From contig JAPYWH010000001.1 of assembly GCA_028276475.1 (NCBI GenBank), forward strand, positions 1 to 64,000: a stretch of DNA of 64,000 bases, read 5' to 3'. Under the pieces are notes generated by a model. That model ran no database searches. It was not told the DNA's origin and saw only the letters and a program-made list of their open reading frames with translations. Shown here in pieces: positions 38,957 through 48,958 of the stretch (position 1 is its first letter; each line of letters opens with the position of its first letter). The position numbers and the translations under genes are program-made. Source of the stretch: Thermocrinis sp. Lineage in GTDB: Bacteria > Aquificota > Aquificia > Aquificales > Aquificaceae.

Positions 38957-40222
38957 GCTAACAGCCCTTTCTATGCGGTTTAGGGCTTCTTCTATGTCTT
39001 CCTTTGTGTGGGCGGTGCTCAAAAACCACGCCTCAAACTGGGAAGGTGGAATAAGAACACCCTCTTTGAGCAGTGCCCTAAAGAACTTGGCAAAGAGTTC
39101 AAGGTTTGAGCTTTTTGCAGTCTTGTAGTCATACACCTCTTGGTCTGTGAAAAAGACCGTCAGCATAGAAGCCACCCTGTTTATGGTGTGGGGAATTCCC
39201 TTGTCCTTTAGGATTTTGCTAATACCCTCGCAGAGGGTTTGGGTGATTTCATCTAAATAGTCATAAGGGTCCTTCTCAAAGAGTTCGGAAAGGGTGGCTA
39301 TGCCCGCCACCATAGCCATAGGATTGCCCGACAAGGTCCCTGCCTGATAAACAGGACCCTCCGGTGCCACCTTTTCCATTATCTCCCTTTTGCCTCCGTA
39401 TGCACCCAAGGGCATACCTCCCCCAATTACCTTTCCCATGCATGTAAGGTCTGGTTCCACTGAATATAGCTCCTGGGCTCCCCCCTTAGAGAGCCTAAAG
39501 TTGGTCATGACCTCATCGAAGATAAGAAGGGAAGAGTATTGTCTTGTGATCTCCCTCAAAGCTTGCAAAAAGCCATCCTTTGGAAGGACTGTTCCCATGT
39601 TGCCTGCCACGGGCTCTACGATCACGCAAGCTATATCCTGTCCATATCTTTCAAAGGTTTCCTTTAGGGCATCCACATCGTTGTATGGTAAAACTATGGT
39701 AAGGCTTGCGATCTCTTCTGGCACCCCCGGCGTGCCCGGAATTCCCAAGGTGGCAACTCCAGAGCCCGCACTTACCAAGAGCCCATCGTAATGCCCATGA
39801 TAGCAACCCTCAAACTTGACTATGTACTTTCTGCCCGTGTAGCCCCTTGCCAACCTTATGGCAGACATGGTAGCCTCGGTGCCCGAGGACACAAACCTGA
39901 CCATCTCCACCGATGGCATGGCAGAGATCACAAGCTCCGCCAAGGTGATCTCGTGGGGGTTTGTGATGCCGTAAGACAGTCCTTTTTTTGCCTGCTCCTC
40001 AAGGGCTTGGACTACCCTCGGATGGGAATGTCCCAGTATGAGTGGACCCCAAGACATCAAAAAGTCTATGTATTCTTTACCCTCTACATCCCATATCCTA
40101 CTGCCCTCTCCCTTGGTAGCTATTATGGGCTCTCCGCCCACCGCCTTAAAAGCCCTAACAGGGGAACTAACACCTCCGGGCATGAGCTTCTTTGCGCGTT
40201 CAAAAAGCTCCCTATTGGTCAT
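38948..40222 (-). CDS. hemL: Glutamate-1-semialdehyde 2,1-aminomutase
   Basis: RAKKLMPGGVSSPVRAFKAVGGEP; FVSSGTEATMSAIRLARGYTGR; LIFDEVMTNFRL. Confidence 0.98.
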   Translation of the reverse strand: MTNRELFERAKKLMPGGVSSPVRAFKAVGGEPIIATKGEGSRIWDVEGKEYIDFLMSWGPLILGHSHPRVVQALEEQAKKGLSYGITNPHEITLAELVISAMPSVEMVRFVSSGTEATMSAIRLARGYTGRKYIVKFEGCYHGHYDGLLVSAGSGVATLGIPGTPGVPEEIASLTIVLPYNDVDALKETFERYGQDIACVIVEPVAGNMGTVLPKDGFLQALREITRQYSSLLIFDEVMTNFRLSKGGAQELYSVEPDLTCMGKVIGGGMPLGAYGGKREIMEKVAPEGPVYQAGTLSGNPMAMVAGIATLSELFEKDPYDYLDEITQTLCEGISKILKDKGIPHTINRVASMLTVFFTDQEVYDYKTAKSSNLELFAKFFRALLKEGVLIPPSQFEAWFLSTAHTKEDIEEALNRIERAVSSI

Positions 40223-40908
40223 GGCAAAAGCTCCTCCATCAATGTTTTAAAGGTTCCACTAAGTCTATGATCATCATCCACCTCTTTGTAGTCCTTCACT
40301 TTCACTTTACTGACAAAAATTCTTGAATGTTCAACGGGCACCACCTCATCCCTTGTGCCATGAACTATTACCAAATCCACCGGTGGCTCTGTAGGAAAAT
40401 TAACCCTATCTCCTTCCAAAATCTCGTAGCCCTTTTCTAAAACATCCCGGGCAAATTCTCTGTGGATGGTCAGCTCAAGCCCTGTCTCACACTCGGTAAA
40501 GGAGAGCTCTTCTTTACCCTCCAGCCAAGCCTTTGCTAACTCCTGCCCCACCTCTTCCAGGGTTAGTTTCAGAGTAGAGTAAGAGGGGGCGAACAGGAGA
40601 GCCCTGCTGACGCACTGAGAAGAATAGAACCTAAGATAGTTTAAAATCACATAGGCACCGTGAGAACTTCCGGAGAGCACCAAGCTTTTGAACTTTTGGC
40701 AAAAGCCCCTTATTAGGGCATCCAAAACCTCCAAGGTCCTGGTAGTAGTGGTGTGCTGGTAGTCCATATCCATGGCAAAGAGGGAAAACCTACCGCTTTT
40801 CAAGGCAAAATCCCTCAGGGCTAAAACCTTTGAACTTTTCACATTGCTGGCAAAACCATGAAGATGGATCAGGAGCACCTCAGGATGCACCCTTTCGTAG
40901 ATGAACAT
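40219..40908 (-). CDS. YqiA-like alpha/beta-hydrolase
   Basis: LLIHLHGFASNVKSSKV; LVLSGSSHGAYVILNYL; LVIVHGTRDEVVP. Confidence 0.75.
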   Translation of the reverse strand: MFIYERVHPEVLLIHLHGFASNVKSSKVLALRDFALKSGRFSLFAMDMDYQHTTTTRTLEVLDALIRGFCQKFKSLVLSGSSHGAYVILNYLRFYSSQCVSRALLFAPSYSTLKLTLEEVGQELAKAWLEGKEELSFTECETGLELTIHREFARDVLEKGYEILEGDRVNFPTEPPVDLVIVHGTRDEVVPVEHSRIFVSKVKVKDYKEVDDDHRLSGTFKTLMEELLP

Positions 40909-41149
40909 AGAAAAATAGTTTAACGCATATAAGCTTAAAATTTTATGGCGATGGAGCTTTTTACCTATGAGGAACTCCTGATAAAAGTAGTTTCTGGGGT
41001 CTGATGGTAAGAAAAAGAAGGTATTTGGGCTTTCAAAGGTGAAATACCCCCAAAGCCTGAGGACTATGATTATCCATCGCAGTATTGAATTTTGGGAATA
41101 TTATTAAACCATACCCATCAGGCTTTTTTGGCTTAGAATATATAAGGTT

Positions 41150-43399
41150 ATGGGGAAAGTTAGACTGCAAGATTTAGCCAAAGAGCTTGGCGTAAAGGTA
41201 AAGGATGTGCAAGGATTACTAAAGGAGTGGGGCATAGAAAAGAGCAATTTTGCCTACCTTGAGGAGGAGGAGGTCCAAATAGTGCTGGACCACTTTGGCA
41301 AAGAAACAACCCAAGAAATAAAAGAAGAAAAGAAAGAAGAAAAGGTTGAAAGGGTTCAAGAGAAAGAACCTTCAAAAGAAAAGAAACCACCACAAAAGGT
41401 CAAGGAGGAGGAAAGAAAAAAAGAAAACTTCAAAAGGGAAGAAAAACCTTTGCCCAAAAAAGAAGAAAAGCCGGCAAACAAACCAAAGCCTGTGCCTCAG
41501 GCGGTAGCCCAGCCAGCACCAAAGCCACCAAGCCCACCCCCGCCACCAAAGGTGGAAGTCAAGGAAGAAAAGAAAGCCAAAAAAGAGGAAGAGCAAATTT
41601 TGAAAAAGTTGGAAAAGCAGATCGAAAAGAAGAAGAAAGAGGAGCAAGAAGAGGAAATAAAGATCGTCCAAATACCTGAGATCATTACGGTTAGGGAACT
41701 GGCGGAGCTTTTGAGGGTTCCACCCAATGTGGTCATGGCGGAGCTTTTGAAGAAGGGCGTCCTTGCTACCATAAATCAAACGGTGCCCTCAGAGGTTGCC
41801 CTTCAAGTGGCAGAAGCCTTGGGCTTTTTGGCGGAGGTCAAAAAGGAGGAGGAAGTTTTAGAGGAAGAGATCCCAGACCATTGGGAAAAACTGCCAAGAC
41901 CTCCCATCGTGGTGGTAATGGGACATGTGGACCACGGAAAAACCACCCTTCTGGACGCAATAAGAAAGACCAACGTAGCACAGAGGGAAAAGGGTGGAAT
42001 AACCCAGCACATAGGTGCCTCTGTGGTCCAGTTGCCAGATGGTAGGAAGATCACCTTCTTGGATACCCCCGGACACGAAGCCTTTACATCCCTGAGGGCA
42101 AGGGGTGCGCAGATAACGGACATTGCGGTTTTGGTGGTGGCTGCTGACGATGGAGTTATGCCCCAAACGGTGGAGGCAATAAACCACGCAAGGGCTTTCA
42201 ATGTTCCCATCATAGTGGCGGTCAATAAGATAGACAAGCCCGGTGCAGACCCGCAGAGGGTCAGAAGGGAGCTGTCCGAGCTTGGACTGATCCCAGAAGA
42301 GTGGGGTGGAGACACCATCTTTGTGGATGTGTCTGCCAAAACAGGACAGAATGTGGAAAGCCTGTTGGAGTATATCCTCCTTATGGCGGAGCTTTTGGAA
42401 CTCAAGGCAAGGGTAGAGGGTCCAGCCAAGGGAACGGTCATAGAATCAAAGTTAGACAAGCAAAAGGGTCCTACCGCCACCCTCCTTGTGCAGGAGGGAA
42501 CCTTAAGGGTTGGAGACCCTGTGGTAGCCGGCACCACCTACGGCAAAATAAGGGCTATGTTTGACGACAAGGGCAGAAAGTTAAACTCCGCAGGACCTTC
42601 TACACCAGTGGAGGTTCTTGGCTTTGAAGAACTGCCCATAGCAGGAGACACCTTTATGGTGGTAGAAGACGAGAAAAAGGCAAGGCAAATTGTAGAAATT
42701 AGAAAGCAAAAGAGAGAACAGCAAGAGAAGCTTTCAAAGGGCATCCTGTTAGAGGAGGTGTTTAAGAAAATAGAGGAGGGAGAGCTAAAGGAACTAAAGC
42801 TCATTTTAAAGACCGACACGGTGGGCTCCTTGGAAGCCCTAAAAAAAGCCCTAACGGAGCTCTCTACGCCGGAGGTGTCCGTAAGGATCCTTCACGGTGC
42901 GGTGGGTGGCATCACAGAAAACGATGTGATGCTTGCCAAGGCAAGCCAAGCCATCATAATAGGCTTCAACACACGCCCAGACCTAAAGGCAAAGGAAGCC
43001 GCAGAGAGGGAAAAGGTAGATATAAAACTATACAGCATCATATACGAAGCCATAGAGGATGTTAAAAACGCCCTCAGGGGTATGCTAAAGCCCGTCCAAA
43101 AGGAAGTGGTGCTGGGCTCTGCGGAGGTTAGGGCTACTTTCAAGATCAAAGGTGTGGGCACAGTGGCTGGATGCTATGTGTTGGATGGTAAGATGGTGCG
43201 CAACGCCAACGCCAGGCTCATAAGAGACGGCGTAGTAATATACACGGGCAAGATAGAAGGTTTAAAGAGGTTCAAGGAGGACGTGCAAGAGGTGGCAAGG
43301 GGCTTTGAATGTGGTATAAAGCTCAAAGATTACAACGATATAAAGGTGGGTGATGTAATAGAATGCTACGAGGTCAGGTTAGAGAAACCATCACTTTAA
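41150..43399 (+). CDS. infB: Translation initiation factor IF-2
   Basis: [42 protein letters not shown]-rich linker. Confidence 0.98.
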   Translation: MGKVRLQDLAKELGVKVKDVQGLLKEWGIEKSNFAYLEEEEVQIVLDHFGKETTQEIKEEKKEEKVERVQEKEPSKEKKPPQKVKEEERKKENFKREEKPLPKKEEKPANKPKPVPQAVAQPAPKPPSPPPPPKVEVKEEKKAKKEEEQILKKLEKQIEKKKKEEQEEEIKIVQIPEIITVRELAELLRVPPNVVMAELLKKGVLATINQTVPSEVALQVAEALGFLAEVKKEEEVLEEEIPDHWEKLPRPPIVVVMGHVDHGKTTLLDAIRKTNVAQREKGGITQHIGASVVQLPDGRKITFLDTPGHEAFTSLRARGAQITDIAVLVVAADDGVMPQTVEAINHARAFNVPIIVAVNKIDKPGADPQRVRRELSELGLIPEEWGGDTIFVDVSAKTGQNVESLLEYILLMAELLELKARVEGPAKGTVIESKLDKQKGPTATLLVQEGTLRVGDPVVAGTTYGKIRAMFDDKGRKLNSAGPSTPVEVLGFEELPIAGDTFMVVEDEKKARQIVEIRKQKREQQEKLSKGILLEEVFKKIEEGELKELKLILKTDTVGSLEALKKALTELSTPEVSVRILHGAVGGITENDVMLAKASQAIIIGFNTRPDLKAKEAAEREKVDIKLYSIIYEAIEDVKNALRGMLKPVQKEVVLGSAEVRATFKIKGVGTVAGCYVLDGKMVRNANARLIRDGVVIYTGKIEGLKRFKEDVQEVARGFECGIKLKDYNDIKVGDVIECYEVRLEKPSL

Positions 43400-44022
43400 A
43401 GGTAAATGAAATATATCCCTCCATACAAGGAGAGGGTCTGCTGATAGGACTGCCCGCTGTCTTTATCAGACTTCAGGGTTGCAACCTCAGATGTCCATGG
43501 TGCGACCAACCTTCAGCCCTCTCTTTCTCTGAGGGCGGTGCAAGCCTTGAGGTGGAACAAATTTTGGGCAAGGTCTCCGAGTATAGGATAAGGCATGTGG
43601 TCATCACGGGCGGTGAGCCCTTTGCCCAGGAGGGACTGGCTACGCTGGTTAAAGAACTTGCGCAGAGGGATTACTCTGTGCAGATTGAAACCAACGGCAC
43701 CCTTTGGCAGGAAGGTTTGGAAAGGGTGGAAAACCTTCATATAACTTGCTCTCCCAAGTGGTCTGCCCACTGGTTCGTCCATCCCAAAATCTTGCAAAAT
43801 GCCAAAGAGCTAAAGTTTGTGGTGGATGATGTATTAAGCGCAGAAGTTCTGCTGAAGGTTCAGTTTAGGAATTTCCTTGAGGAAGGTAAGGTTATCCTCC
43901 AGCCAGAAGGGAACAAAGCTGTCTTTTTTGAAAGGGCGCTTGGGCTTCAGAGGGAGCTCTCTGAGCTTGGTTTTACTGTGAGAGTTTTGCCTCAGCTTCA
44001 TAAGCTCTTCGGGCTTCCTTGA
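43363..44022 (+). CDS. queE: 7-carboxy-7-deazaguanine synthase
   Basis: [46 protein letters not shown]; start overlaps infB end. Confidence 0.93.
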   Translation: MLRGQVRETITLKVNEIYPSIQGEGLLIGLPAVFIRLQGCNLRCPWCDQPSALSFSEGGASLEVEQILGKVSEYRIRHVVITGGEPFAQEGLATLVKELAQRDYSVQIETNGTLWQEGLERVENLHITCSPKWSAHWFVHPKILQNAKELKFVVDDVLSAEVLLKVQFRNFLEEGKVILQPEGNKAVFFERALGLQRELSELGFTVRVLPQLHKLFGLP

Positions 44023-45172
44023 CGCTACCGGGGAAGAAGTATTCTACGATGGCGGAGTATAGGGCTTTTGCGAAGTTATATTGGAAATCCTCCTGTGCCA
44101 TCAAAAGGGCTTCTTGGGGGTTTGTTATAAAGCCCACCTCCACCAAAAGGGAGGGTATGCCGGGGGTTTTTAAAACCGCAAAGCCAGCCCTCTGAATACC
44201 TTTAAACTCCACATGCCTGTCTAAGTGTTTTTTAAGCTTTCTGGCAACCACATTGCCAAACTGGACGCTGTCATACAGAGTTACATCCATCGCCAAGTCC
44301 GCCATCACCCTCCTCACGTTGTGAGGAATATCCGCAGTGCCAAGGGTTAGCTTGGCATACTGATCGTTATGAACTATTGCATGCTTTTTCCTTTGGGCAG
44401 CCTCGGAGGATATGGCAAACACAAAAGTGCCCTTGGCGTGCTCTGAAATGCCCTTTGGTGAGGCGTTGGCGTGAATGCTAACAAAAAGGTCTGCCCTGTT
44501 GCGAAGTGCTATGTTTGCCCTCTCCTGAAGGGGCACAAAGTTGTCATCCCTTCTGGTAAGGACAACCCTGAACCTTCCATCCTCTTCAAGGAACTTTGCC
44601 AGTTTAAGCACTATGGCAAGGTTTACATCTTTTTCTTTTATCCCTTTAAAGCCTATTGCACCAGGGTCGTGTCCGCCGTGTCCCGCGTCCAAAACTATTA
44701 CCCGTTTTTGAGTGATCACCTGTCCTTTACTTCTTTCAGAGATCACCTTTTCCCTTTCCCCTTTAACCTCCTGATAGCCTATAATCTTTAGGACAGTAGG
44801 GTCAAGGATGGCAAGGAGGGGGTCCTCCTGCGGTGGGCTCGCAGTTGCCTTATAAACATCCAGCACTATCCTAAAGGGTGCTTCCAAAGAAAAGGCTTTT
44901 ACCTCAGAATAATCCATATCAAAAACAAACCGAGTGCCCCAAGGATGATGTCCTACCCTTGCCTTTATGTTTTTGGGAACATCTACCCTTTCCATCACAT
45001 CCACCACAATGCGCTTTGGATTGTCCAAAAGCAAAACTCTGTATTCCACACCTCTTTCAAACTGCAAAACTACGCGCTGCTTGTCCGGATAGTTTCCTTC
45101 TCTGTAGGCTACTTGCACGCCGAAGGCAAACCAAACCAAAAAGCTAAAAGTTATTAAAATCCTCAGGAACAT
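43973..45172 (-). CDS. N-acetylmuramoyl-L-alanine amidase with AMIN domain
   Basis: RVIVLDAGHGGHDPGAIGFKGIKEKDVNLAIVLKLAKFLEED; LLVEVGFITNPQEA. Confidence 0.95.
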   Translation of the reverse strand: MFLRILITFSFLVWFAFGVQVAYREGNYPDKQRVVLQFERGVEYRVLLLDNPKRIVVDVMERVDVPKNIKARVGHHPWGTRFVFDMDYSEVKAFSLEAPFRIVLDVYKATASPPQEDPLLAILDPTVLKIIGYQEVKGEREKVISERSKGQVITQKRVIVLDAGHGGHDPGAIGFKGIKEKDVNLAIVLKLAKFLEEDGRFRVVLTRRDDNFVPLQERANIALRNRADLFVSIHANASPKGISEHAKGTFVFAISSEAAQRKKHAIVHNDQYAKLTLGTADIPHNVRRVMADLAMDVTLYDSVQFGNVVARKLKKHLDRHVEFKGIQRAGFAVLKTPGIPSLLVEVGFITNPQEALLMAQEDFQYNFAKALYSAIVEYFFPGSVKEARRAYEAEAKLSQ

Positions 45173-46793
45173 GGATCTCCTCCTCTACCTCCTGCCTTCT
45201 GGTTGCCCAGGGAGGCTTGGGAAATTTTAACATCAACGGAGAGGGTATGTCAGGCTGATAGAGGATCATGGTGCCCTTTTTTAGCATAAGAGCCCTCTGG
45301 CGAAAGTTTCCCACCAAAAATTCATACTCTTTGCTGAGTAGCTCGCTACTGTCCATCCGCCCTACCACCTTGATGGCGGAGTTTGCCAGTATTCTCTTCT
45401 CTATTTCGCTGGCGGTCTGTTGGGCACCGATCAGTATCACTCCCAAACTTCTCCCCCTTTCCGCAATGTCCAAGATCACATCCTTTATGGGGCTCCAGCC
45501 TTCCTTTGGTGCGTATTTATTAAGTTCGTCCAAAAGAACAAAAACTTTAGGGTATGGGTTTGACCTCTTTTCCTTTTCTTCAAAGAGCCTTTTTAACACC
45601 GCACCCACCACAAACATTTGGGCTATGTGATGTAGCCCGCTTATGTCTATTACAGAGAGCCTGTTTTCCTCCCAGTTTATAGGGCTTGACATGTTTGGTT
45701 GGATGAACCTTTTTATGTGCCTGCTCGCCCTTGAGAACCTGCGTAGAAAGGCCCTGGCAGTTTGCAAAGACGCATCCCCAAACCACTCCTTGAACAGACT
45801 CTTTTCCTTTCCCTCAGCCTGCTCTATAGCTTCGCTAAACCTCTCCTCTAGGTCTTCAAGGGATTCTATGTCCCTTACCTGATCATCAAGAAGCCTACCC
45901 TCTGGGCTGTTCTTTGCCAGATAGTACAGCTTGTTGGCAACCCTTTCCACAAGGTAGGGCACCTGAGACTTTGATTCGTCCTCCTCCACAAACATGAACC
46001 TAATTAGCCCCTCCTCTGCAAACTCCCTTATGCTCCAAAAGAAGGGAACAACCTTCTCATCCTGACGCTCTGCGTCTGGGACCGTTGGATTTCCTTCATA
46101 AGGTGGCACATAGAACTTTACTTCTCCGAAGGGCTCCGCCTTCAAACCCAACTTTTTTAGGGCTTTTTCGTCCTCGGGGGAAAGGTTTTTGTTTTTCTTG
46201 TCCAACCACAGAAGGTCTTTGCCCTTCACGTTGAAGATAAGCCCCCTTATCCTTTGGTCTTGCACCTTGTTGAGTATAGAGTAGAGCAAAAAGAGGGCAT
46301 AGGAGGTTTTTGTTGCCACGCCAGACATGCCCGATATGGACACATGGGCACCCTCTGTGCCGTCCAAAAAGTGATAGTTGATATAAACCACCTGCCCAGA
46401 GCGTGTGAGACCTGCGGGGATTTTTACCTTCATTTGGTCGTAATACAGCGCCCTTTCAAGCTCCTCACCCTCCGCAAAATAAACGGGGTCTCCCGGAGAG
46501 GGTGGCACAAAGAACTCCGGCTCCACCCTTGTAAGGGCTATCTTCGCTATGTATGCCACATTTACCGGTATCACTCCCTGTATGGCTAAGTGGGCGTCAT
46601 AAACCCACTGGGCACCCTCCAAGAACTTTTGAACCTCCTGCACCACTCCGTAGAACTTGACCCTTTGCCCGTTGGCAAGTTGAGTTTCCGCATATAGCAC
46701 ATCGTCCAGCTGGACCAAATGATCTTTTTCTACCCCCACCCAGAATTCTAAGGGAGTTATAGGTGCAGTGCCAAGAACTATCCCTACCCTCAT
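45144..46793 (-). CDS. HerA-like (DUF87) ATP-binding protein
   Basis: HVSISGMSGVATKTSYALFLLYSI; PKVFVLLDELNKYAP; RSLGVILIGAQQTASEI. Confidence 0.85.
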   Translation of the reverse strand: MRVGIVLGTAPITPLEFWVGVEKDHLVQLDDVLYAETQLANGQRVKFYGVVQEVQKFLEGAQWVYDAHLAIQGVIPVNVAYIAKIALTRVEPEFFVPPSPGDPVYFAEGEELERALYYDQMKVKIPAGLTRSGQVVYINYHFLDGTEGAHVSISGMSGVATKTSYALFLLYSILNKVQDQRIRGLIFNVKGKDLLWLDKKNKNLSPEDEKALKKLGLKAEPFGEVKFYVPPYEGNPTVPDAERQDEKVVPFFWSIREFAEEGLIRFMFVEEDESKSQVPYLVERVANKLYYLAKNSPEGRLLDDQVRDIESLEDLEERFSEAIEQAEGKEKSLFKEWFGDASLQTARAFLRRFSRASRHIKRFIQPNMSSPINWEENRLSVIDISGLHHIAQMFVVGAVLKRLFEEKEKRSNPYPKVFVLLDELNKYAPKEGWSPIKDVILDIAERGRSLGVILIGAQQTASEIEKRILANSAIKVVGRMDSSELLSKEYEFLVGNFRQRALMLKKGTMILYQPDIPSPLMLKFPKPPWATRRQEVEEEIHVPEDFNNF

Positions 46794-46797
46794 CCCA

Positions 46798-47367
46798 TTA
46801 AATATAACACGGCTCCAAGCTAAAAAGGTCCACCCCGGGCTCTCCAGCCTTTAACCTTTCGTAGGAAAGTAGCCCACCGTAGGCGGAAAAAGGGAAAAAA
46901 TCAAGCTGTAGGTCCGCAAAGTCTATAGAATGGCACCTGAGGGCAATGGTGGTGCCCTCCAAGGGTTCCCCTTTCCAGCGCTTTATGGGACCTATGCCCT
47001 CTTGATTTTGAACCCTGTAGATGATATGACTGCTCACCCTCAAAAGGGCGGTTTTCGGTGCTTGCACAGGCGCATACCTGAGCATCAGACCCAAATTCTC
47101 GTAAGTGTATAAAGGCTTTTGGGTCAAAAAGGCTATGGTCTTTAAAAAGGTTATGCCTATCCTCAAGGGGGTAGTATAGCCAACACCCACCGAGAGGGCA
47201 AAGGCGTCAAAGTCCTCGGGCTTTATACCAATTTTGTTTAAAAGGGTGGGCAAAAGCTCCAAGCCCTTCTTTTTGCTGTCCTCGTAGTATAGCATTGATA
47301 GGTTGCCCTCTTCCACCACAGACAGATTAAAAAAGGAAAAGGAAGTGTCTATGGAGAGAAGCCTCAT
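46798..47367 (-). CDS. tsaB: tRNA threonylcarbamoyladenosine biosynthesis protein TsaB-like
   Basis: MRLLSIDTSFSFFNLSVVEEG; FALSVGVGYTTPLRIGITFLKTIA. Confidence 0.75.
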   Translation of the reverse strand: MRLLSIDTSFSFFNLSVVEEGNLSMLYYEDSKKKGLELLPTLLNKIGIKPEDFDAFALSVGVGYTTPLRIGITFLKTIAFLTQKPLYTYENLGLMLRYAPVQAPKTALLRVSSHIIYRVQNQEGIGPIKRWKGEPLEGTTIALRCHSIDFADLQLDFFPFSAYGGLLSYERLKAGEPGVDLFSLEPCYI

Positions 47368-48803
47368 AGAGGGATTTCTTGGTAGTGTTTATAGTGTTCC
47401 TCCCAGAGGTAAGAAAGCTTTAAGAGGGTGGATTCGTCAAAGGGTCTGCCTATGAGCTGTCCGCCCACTGGCAGGCTACTTACCCTTCCTATTGGCACTG
47501 AGATGGCTGGCAGTCCCGCCAAATTGACGCTCACTGTAAAGATGTCCGCCAAATACATCTTTATGGGGTCCTGAGTTCTCTCTCCAAACTTAAAGGCGGT
47601 GCTTGGAGAGGTGGGGCATGCGATCACATCTACCTTTTTGAAAGCCTCCTCAAAATCCCTCTTTATAAGTGCCCTAACCTTCATAGCTTTTAGGTAGTAG
47701 GCTTCATAGTATCCGGTGGAGAGGGCAAAGGTGCCCAAAAGAATTCTCCTTTTGACTTCTGGTCCAAAGCCCTCGTCCCGGGTTTTTGCATACATCTCGT
47801 TTATATCCTTTGCCCTTGCCCTATAACCATATCGCACCCCATCGTAACGAGCCAAGTTGGAACTTGCTTCGCAAGGTGCTATTATGTAGTAGGTAGGTAT
47901 GGCATACTTGCTGTGGGGCAAAGAGATCTCTTCTATCTCAAAACCAAGCCCTTCATAGAATTTTACAAAGTTATCAAAGCACTCTTTAACACCTTCTTCC
48001 ATTTCAAACTCAAAGAACTCTTTAGGAATGCCGATCTTTAAACCTTTGACTTCCCTTTCTAACTCCTCGCTGAACTTGGGCACCTCCACCTTGGCACTGG
48101 TAGAGTCCTTTGGGTCATACCCGCTAATGATCTCCATCAAAAGGGCTACATCCTTTGTTCTCCTTCCAAGGGGACCTATCTGGTCCAGGGAGGAGGCAAA
48201 GGCTACAAGTCCATAGCGAGATACCCTTCCGTAGGTGGGCTTTAGTCCGATCACACCGCAAAAGCTGGCGGGCTGTCTGATGGAACCTCCCGTGTCCGAG
48301 CCAAGGGACAGTGGGGCAGACAAAACCGCCACCGCCACCGCAGAACCACCGGAAGAACCTCCGGGAACCCTTTCCAAATCCCAAGGGTTTTTGGTGGGAA
48401 AGAAGGCAGAGTATTCAGTGGAGGAGCCCATGGCAAACTCGTCCATGTTGGTCTTTCCCACAACAAAGGCACCAGCTTTCTTTAGCCTTTCTATCACAGT
48501 GGCATCGTAGGGAGAGATGCAGCCCTCCAAAATCTTTGACGCACAGGTGGTAGGATAGCCCTCCACGTTTATGTTGTCCTTTATAGCTATGGGGATGCTG
48601 TAAAGGGGATAGTCTTCTGGGTTTTTCCCTTCCAACTCCTTGGCTTGCTGTAGGGCTTGTTCGTAGGTGGGTGTGATGTACGCCCTGACTTTTTCTTCTG
48701 TCTGAGAAAACCTCTCATAAAAGGCTTGAACTACCTCGGAGGGCTTGACCTCCTTCCTTTTCAAGAGTTCAAGCAGTTCAAAGACGGGTTTTTGCCAAAG
48801 CAT
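47364..48803 (-). CDS. gatA: Asp-tRNA(Asn)/Glu-tRNA(Gln) amidotransferase subunit A
   Basis: GKTNMDEFAMGSSTEYSAFFPTKNPWDLERVPGGSSGGSAVAVA; LGSDTGGSIRQPASFCGVIGLKPTYG. Confidence 0.98.
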   Translation of the reverse strand: MLWQKPVFELLELLKRKEVKPSEVVQAFYERFSQTEEKVRAYITPTYEQALQQAKELEGKNPEDYPLYSIPIAIKDNINVEGYPTTCASKILEGCISPYDATVIERLKKAGAFVVGKTNMDEFAMGSSTEYSAFFPTKNPWDLERVPGGSSGGSAVAVAVLSAPLSLGSDTGGSIRQPASFCGVIGLKPTYGRVSRYGLVAFASSLDQIGPLGRRTKDVALLMEIISGYDPKDSTSAKVEVPKFSEELEREVKGLKIGIPKEFFEFEMEEGVKECFDNFVKFYEGLGFEIEEISLPHSKYAIPTYYIIAPCEASSNLARYDGVRYGYRARAKDINEMYAKTRDEGFGPEVKRRILLGTFALSTGYYEAYYLKAMKVRALIKRDFEEAFKKVDVIACPTSPSTAFKFGERTQDPIKMYLADIFTVSVNLAGLPAISVPIGRVSSLPVGGQLIGRPFDESTLLKLSYLWEEHYKHYQEIPL

Positions 48804-48958
48804 TTACATGTATTTTACCACAGCAAACCCTCTACCCGCCGAGAAGGTTAAGGGCTCTTGCGTTTTTCACTTAATTGGTCCTTCAACCCTTGACAATGAT
48901 AAAAATCGTTTTAAATTTACTGTCATATTCACGAAAATTTAACAGGAGGTGTGTAGCC

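Noticed and set aside
41372-41779. 135-aa F/L-rich ORF antisense to infB
   Set aside because: Translation of the antisense of the K/E-rich IF-2 linker; compositional artefact.
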